From positions 1-6,985 of the forward strand of contig CAYRXE010000046.1 of the NCBI GenBank assembly GCA_964428205.1: a stretch of DNA of 6,985 nt, in the 5' to 3' direction. The notes under the pieces are model-generated. The model worked only from the letters and a program-made list of their open reading frames with translations. It searched no databases and had not been told where the DNA came from. Positions 5,672 to 6,985 of the stretch are shown here, one piece after another (within the stretch, counting starts at the first letter, position 1; each line of letters opens with the position of its first letter). The DNA is from CAYRXE01 sp964428205 (GTDB taxonomy: Bacteria > Patescibacteriota > Gracilibacteria > Peribacterales > Peribacteraceae). A program made the translations under genes and the position numbers.

Positions 5672-6655
5672 CTAGAACCTCGCCTCCGTGTCTTCCTCAT
5701 CCTCGGTATTTCCGTTTACTTCTACTTCGAGGTGGATCTCGTCACCATCGCGAATGTCGCGGTCGGTGTACACAATCAAGAGGAGTGTGATGGTCTCGTC
5801 TTCGTCGATGCGCAGGTCATCCCAGCGCACAATACGGCTTGTGTGTTTACCGCTATTGGAAGCCGAAACGTAGGTGGTGTCGGAATCCATGATGGCACGC
5901 ACATCAATGCGGCGATCGTAGTCTTCGTCGTTATCAATGCGGATGGCATAACGCACCTGCTGACCTGGTTCGAAGGAATCCGGAGAGTCAGAAATGCGCA
6001 CGGTCACATCGCCCGATGAACGCAGATCTTCACAATCGTCATCATCGTCATCGTCACAATCATCGTTGCTTCGGGAGCGACTGGAGGTGACGACTGTTGC
6101 TTCTTCTTCCTCGCCATCGGCGAACACACGCACGCGCAATGTCCTGCCCACGCGAGCTCCGCTGCGCACACGCACACGGAATTCCAACTCTTCTTCATCA
6201 CGAGCGTCGATGCGCACATCCTCCCATTCCACTTCGTCGCTGCTGATTTCTTCGCCATCGTCGCTGGCGGACTGGAAATCAAAATCGGAATCAAATTCCA
6301 CGCGCACATCGGTCGTGATGCGGTTACGGCGGGTGTTTTCGAGATTGATCACAAATTCCACGAATTCTCCCGGGCGCACAGCGTCACCATCCGGATCAAT
6401 TGTGATCTCAATATCTCCATTTCCCGAACGCGTCGTGCTCGAACGTGAACTCGAAGAGCTGCGCGAAGACGTCGAACGGTCATTGGGGTCGTAGGTGAAA
6501 TCCACGCACTCTCCGCGTGTATTACGACGGAAACACTCAAAACTTGAGTAGTTCTGGAAGGGGAGCGAAGCGTCGTACGCAAGCACAGGCTCAGCCATAC
6601 CTACGAGGAGGATTGCCAAGAGAAGAGAGCCGGCGCGAGAAGTGAACTTGATCAT
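5672..6655 (-). CDS. Secreted, highly acidic protein with two DUF11-like beta domains
   Basis: The 327-residue product has a signal peptide (residues 1-26: K3, R7, hydrophobic core, V-L-A end before Y27). A short N-terminal segment with C41 and C50 (probable disulfide) is followed by a Ser/Arg/Thr linker (about 60-77). Two related beta domains lie at about 81-187 and 215-318; both show a P-G-E/Q start, F/Y-x-I-x-I/L-x-N/D, a stretch like S-A-S, and a W-E/D-D-V/L-R-I-D/ strand, which resembles the DUF11 / conserved-repeat domain of bacterial envelope proteins. Between them lies S-S-R-S-R-S and then C200-D7-C208. The product is very rich in Asp and Glu. There is no membrane anchor or sorting signal, so it is probably secreted or loosely surface-bound; calcium binding is possible but unproven. 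The gene is transcribed divergently from typA. Confidence 0.85.
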   Translation of the reverse strand: MIKFTSRAGSLLLAILLVGMAEPVLAYDASLPFQNYSSFECFRRNTRGECVDFTYDPNDRSTSSRSSSSSRSSTTRSGNGDIEITIDPDGDAVRPGEFVEFVINLENTRRNRITTDVRVEFDSDFDFQSASDDGEEISSDEVEWEDVRIDARDEEELEFRVRVRSGARVGRTLRVRVFADGEEEEATVVTSSRSRSNDDCDDDDDDDCEDLRSSGDVTVRISDSPDSFEPGQQVRYAIRIDNDEDYDRRIDVRAIMDSDTTYVSASNSGKHTSRIVRWDDLRIDEDETITLLLIVYTDRDIRDGDEIHLEVEVNGNTEDEEDTEARF

Positions 6656-6665
6656 CTGAGCGGCT

Positions 6666-6695
6666 AAAGTACGTCAATTTGGCCTATGGTGTCAA
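6666..6695 (-). promoter_or_regulatory. Candidate promoter of the acidic surface protein gene
   Basis: On the minus strand a perfect -35 TTGACA (6695-6690) is followed after 18 bases by TACTTT (6671-6666), a 3/6 match to the -10 consensus, which ends 10 bases before the ATG at 6655. The transcript would start a few bases before the ATG. No Shine-Dalgarno sequence is present. Confidence 0.4.
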
Positions 6696-6708
6696 ATATT
6701 CATGACAC
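6689..6708. repeat. Inverted repeat overlapping the -35 box
   Basis: GTGTCA (6689-6694) and TGACAC (6703-6708) are perfect inverted arms separated by 8 bases (AATATTCA). The left arm covers most of the -35 hexamer of the acidic-protein promoter, the position expected of a repressor or activator site in this divergent region. Confidence 0.45.
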
Positions 6709-6790
6709 ACTTTTCCGAGGCAGGAGTTTAGGCCTTCTGGATGCCCAGACTTCCTTTTTCTCGAAAGATTCTGTAGAGTATTTCGGATTC

Positions 6791-6811
6791 TGATCAGGGG
6801 ATCACCTCCCC
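6791..6811 (+). promoter_or_regulatory. Two overlapping, mutually exclusive hairpins upstream of typA
   Basis: TGATC (6791-6795) pairs with GATCA (6800-6804); alternatively GGGGA (6797-6801) pairs with TCCCC (6807-6811). The stems are 5 bp each and cannot form together. They would be in the typA leader if transcription starts near 6786 from a TAGAGT (6774-6779), a weak -10 candidate with no convincing -35. The stems are short, so this could be chance. Confidence 0.25.
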
Positions 6812-6842
6812 GTCCTTTCTTCTACGTCTCTTCGTTACCCCT

Positions 6843-6985
6843 ATGAGTATCCGGAACATCGCCATCATCGCTCACGTCGACCACGGTAAGACCACATTGG
6901 TCGATGCCCTCCTTAAACAGGGTGGAGCGTTTGCCGCACACGAGCAGGTGGGCGAGCTCATCATGGACAGTAACGCACAAGAAAA
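6843..6985 (+). CDS. typA: Translational GTPase TypA/BipA, N-terminus only (cut by right edge)
   Basis: Only the first 47 codons are present. M-S-I-R-N-I-A-I-I-A-H-V-D-H-G-K-T-T-L gives the P-loop (G1) with G15, K16 and T17, followed by V-D-A-L-L-K-Q and, near the edge, I-M-D-S-N-A-Q-E, the TypA pattern just ahead of the switch I region. The I-R-N-I-A-I-I-A-H-V-D-H-G-K-T form separates TypA from LepA (usually I-D-H-G-K-S) and EF-G. TypA is a ribosome-binding GTPase related to EF-G that aids ribosome assembly and stress or cold adaptation. The start fits the family; no Shine-Dalgarno sequence is seen before it. Confidence 0.93.
   Translation, partial: MSIRNIAIIAHVDHGKTTLVDALLKQGGAFAAHEQVGELIMDSNAQE

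Noticed and set aside
5994..6494. 166-residue Ser-rich plus-strand frame
   Set aside because: Its Ser runs are the complement of Asp/Glu/Arg codons of the acidic surface protein, which has a signal peptide and domain repeats; antisense artefact.

Overview
The window looks like part of a chromosome from an uncultivated, small-genome bacterium, most plausibly a Candidate Phyla Radiation lineage such as Peregrinibacteria. This is an inference, not a match to a known genome. It rests on the mix of secreted proteins with Ser/Arg low-complexity linkers (one with an SLH domain and Calx-beta repeats), a stand-alone four-helix-bundle (S23-type) gene, short intergenic low-complexity repeats (GATGAAA-type and TAATTGC-type), and very few Shine-Dalgarno sites. 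The long reading frames contain no in-frame TGA and the O6-methylguanine methyltransferase gene ends at TGA, so the standard bacterial code is favoured over the UGA=Gly code of Gracilibacteria/Absconditabacteria.

Layout. (1) 1-2506, minus strand: one uninterrupted frame of at least 835 codons that runs off the left edge. It is the largest gene here. It encodes an unrecognised, beta-rich, modular protein with two divergent copies of an internal module and only two cysteines. (2) 2507-2690: a divergent intergenic region rich in small palindromes. (3) 2691-3056, plus: a stand-alone response-regulator receiver domain whose promoter-like elements place the transcript start at or next to the ATG. 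(4) 3045-3104: interleaved inverted repeats in A-B-A'-B' order. (5) 3172-4626, plus: a secreted SLH-anchored Calx-beta protein with two poly-Ser linkers, followed by a clear intrinsic terminator. (6) 4716-5192, plus: O6-alkylguanine-DNA alkyltransferase. (7) 5205-5561, minus: a four-helix-bundle protein flanked by imperfect inverted repeats, one of which encodes the C-terminus and stop of the alkyltransferase. (8) 5672-6655, minus: a very acidic secreted protein with two DUF11-like beta domains and a Cys-Asp7-Cys run. (9) 6843 to the right edge, plus: the N-terminus of the translational GTPase TypA/BipA.

No single operon ties these genes together, because strands alternate and most genes have their own intergenic region. 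The theme is the cell surface (the SLH/Calx-beta protein, the DUF11-like acidic protein and possibly the large modular protein), mixed with housekeeping functions (DNA repair, TypA) and an orphan receiver. The points most worth following are the unidentified large gene, the inverted repeats bracketing the four-helix-bundle gene, the repeated pattern of promoter boxes placed directly before start codons, and the interleaved inverted repeats after the receiver gene.
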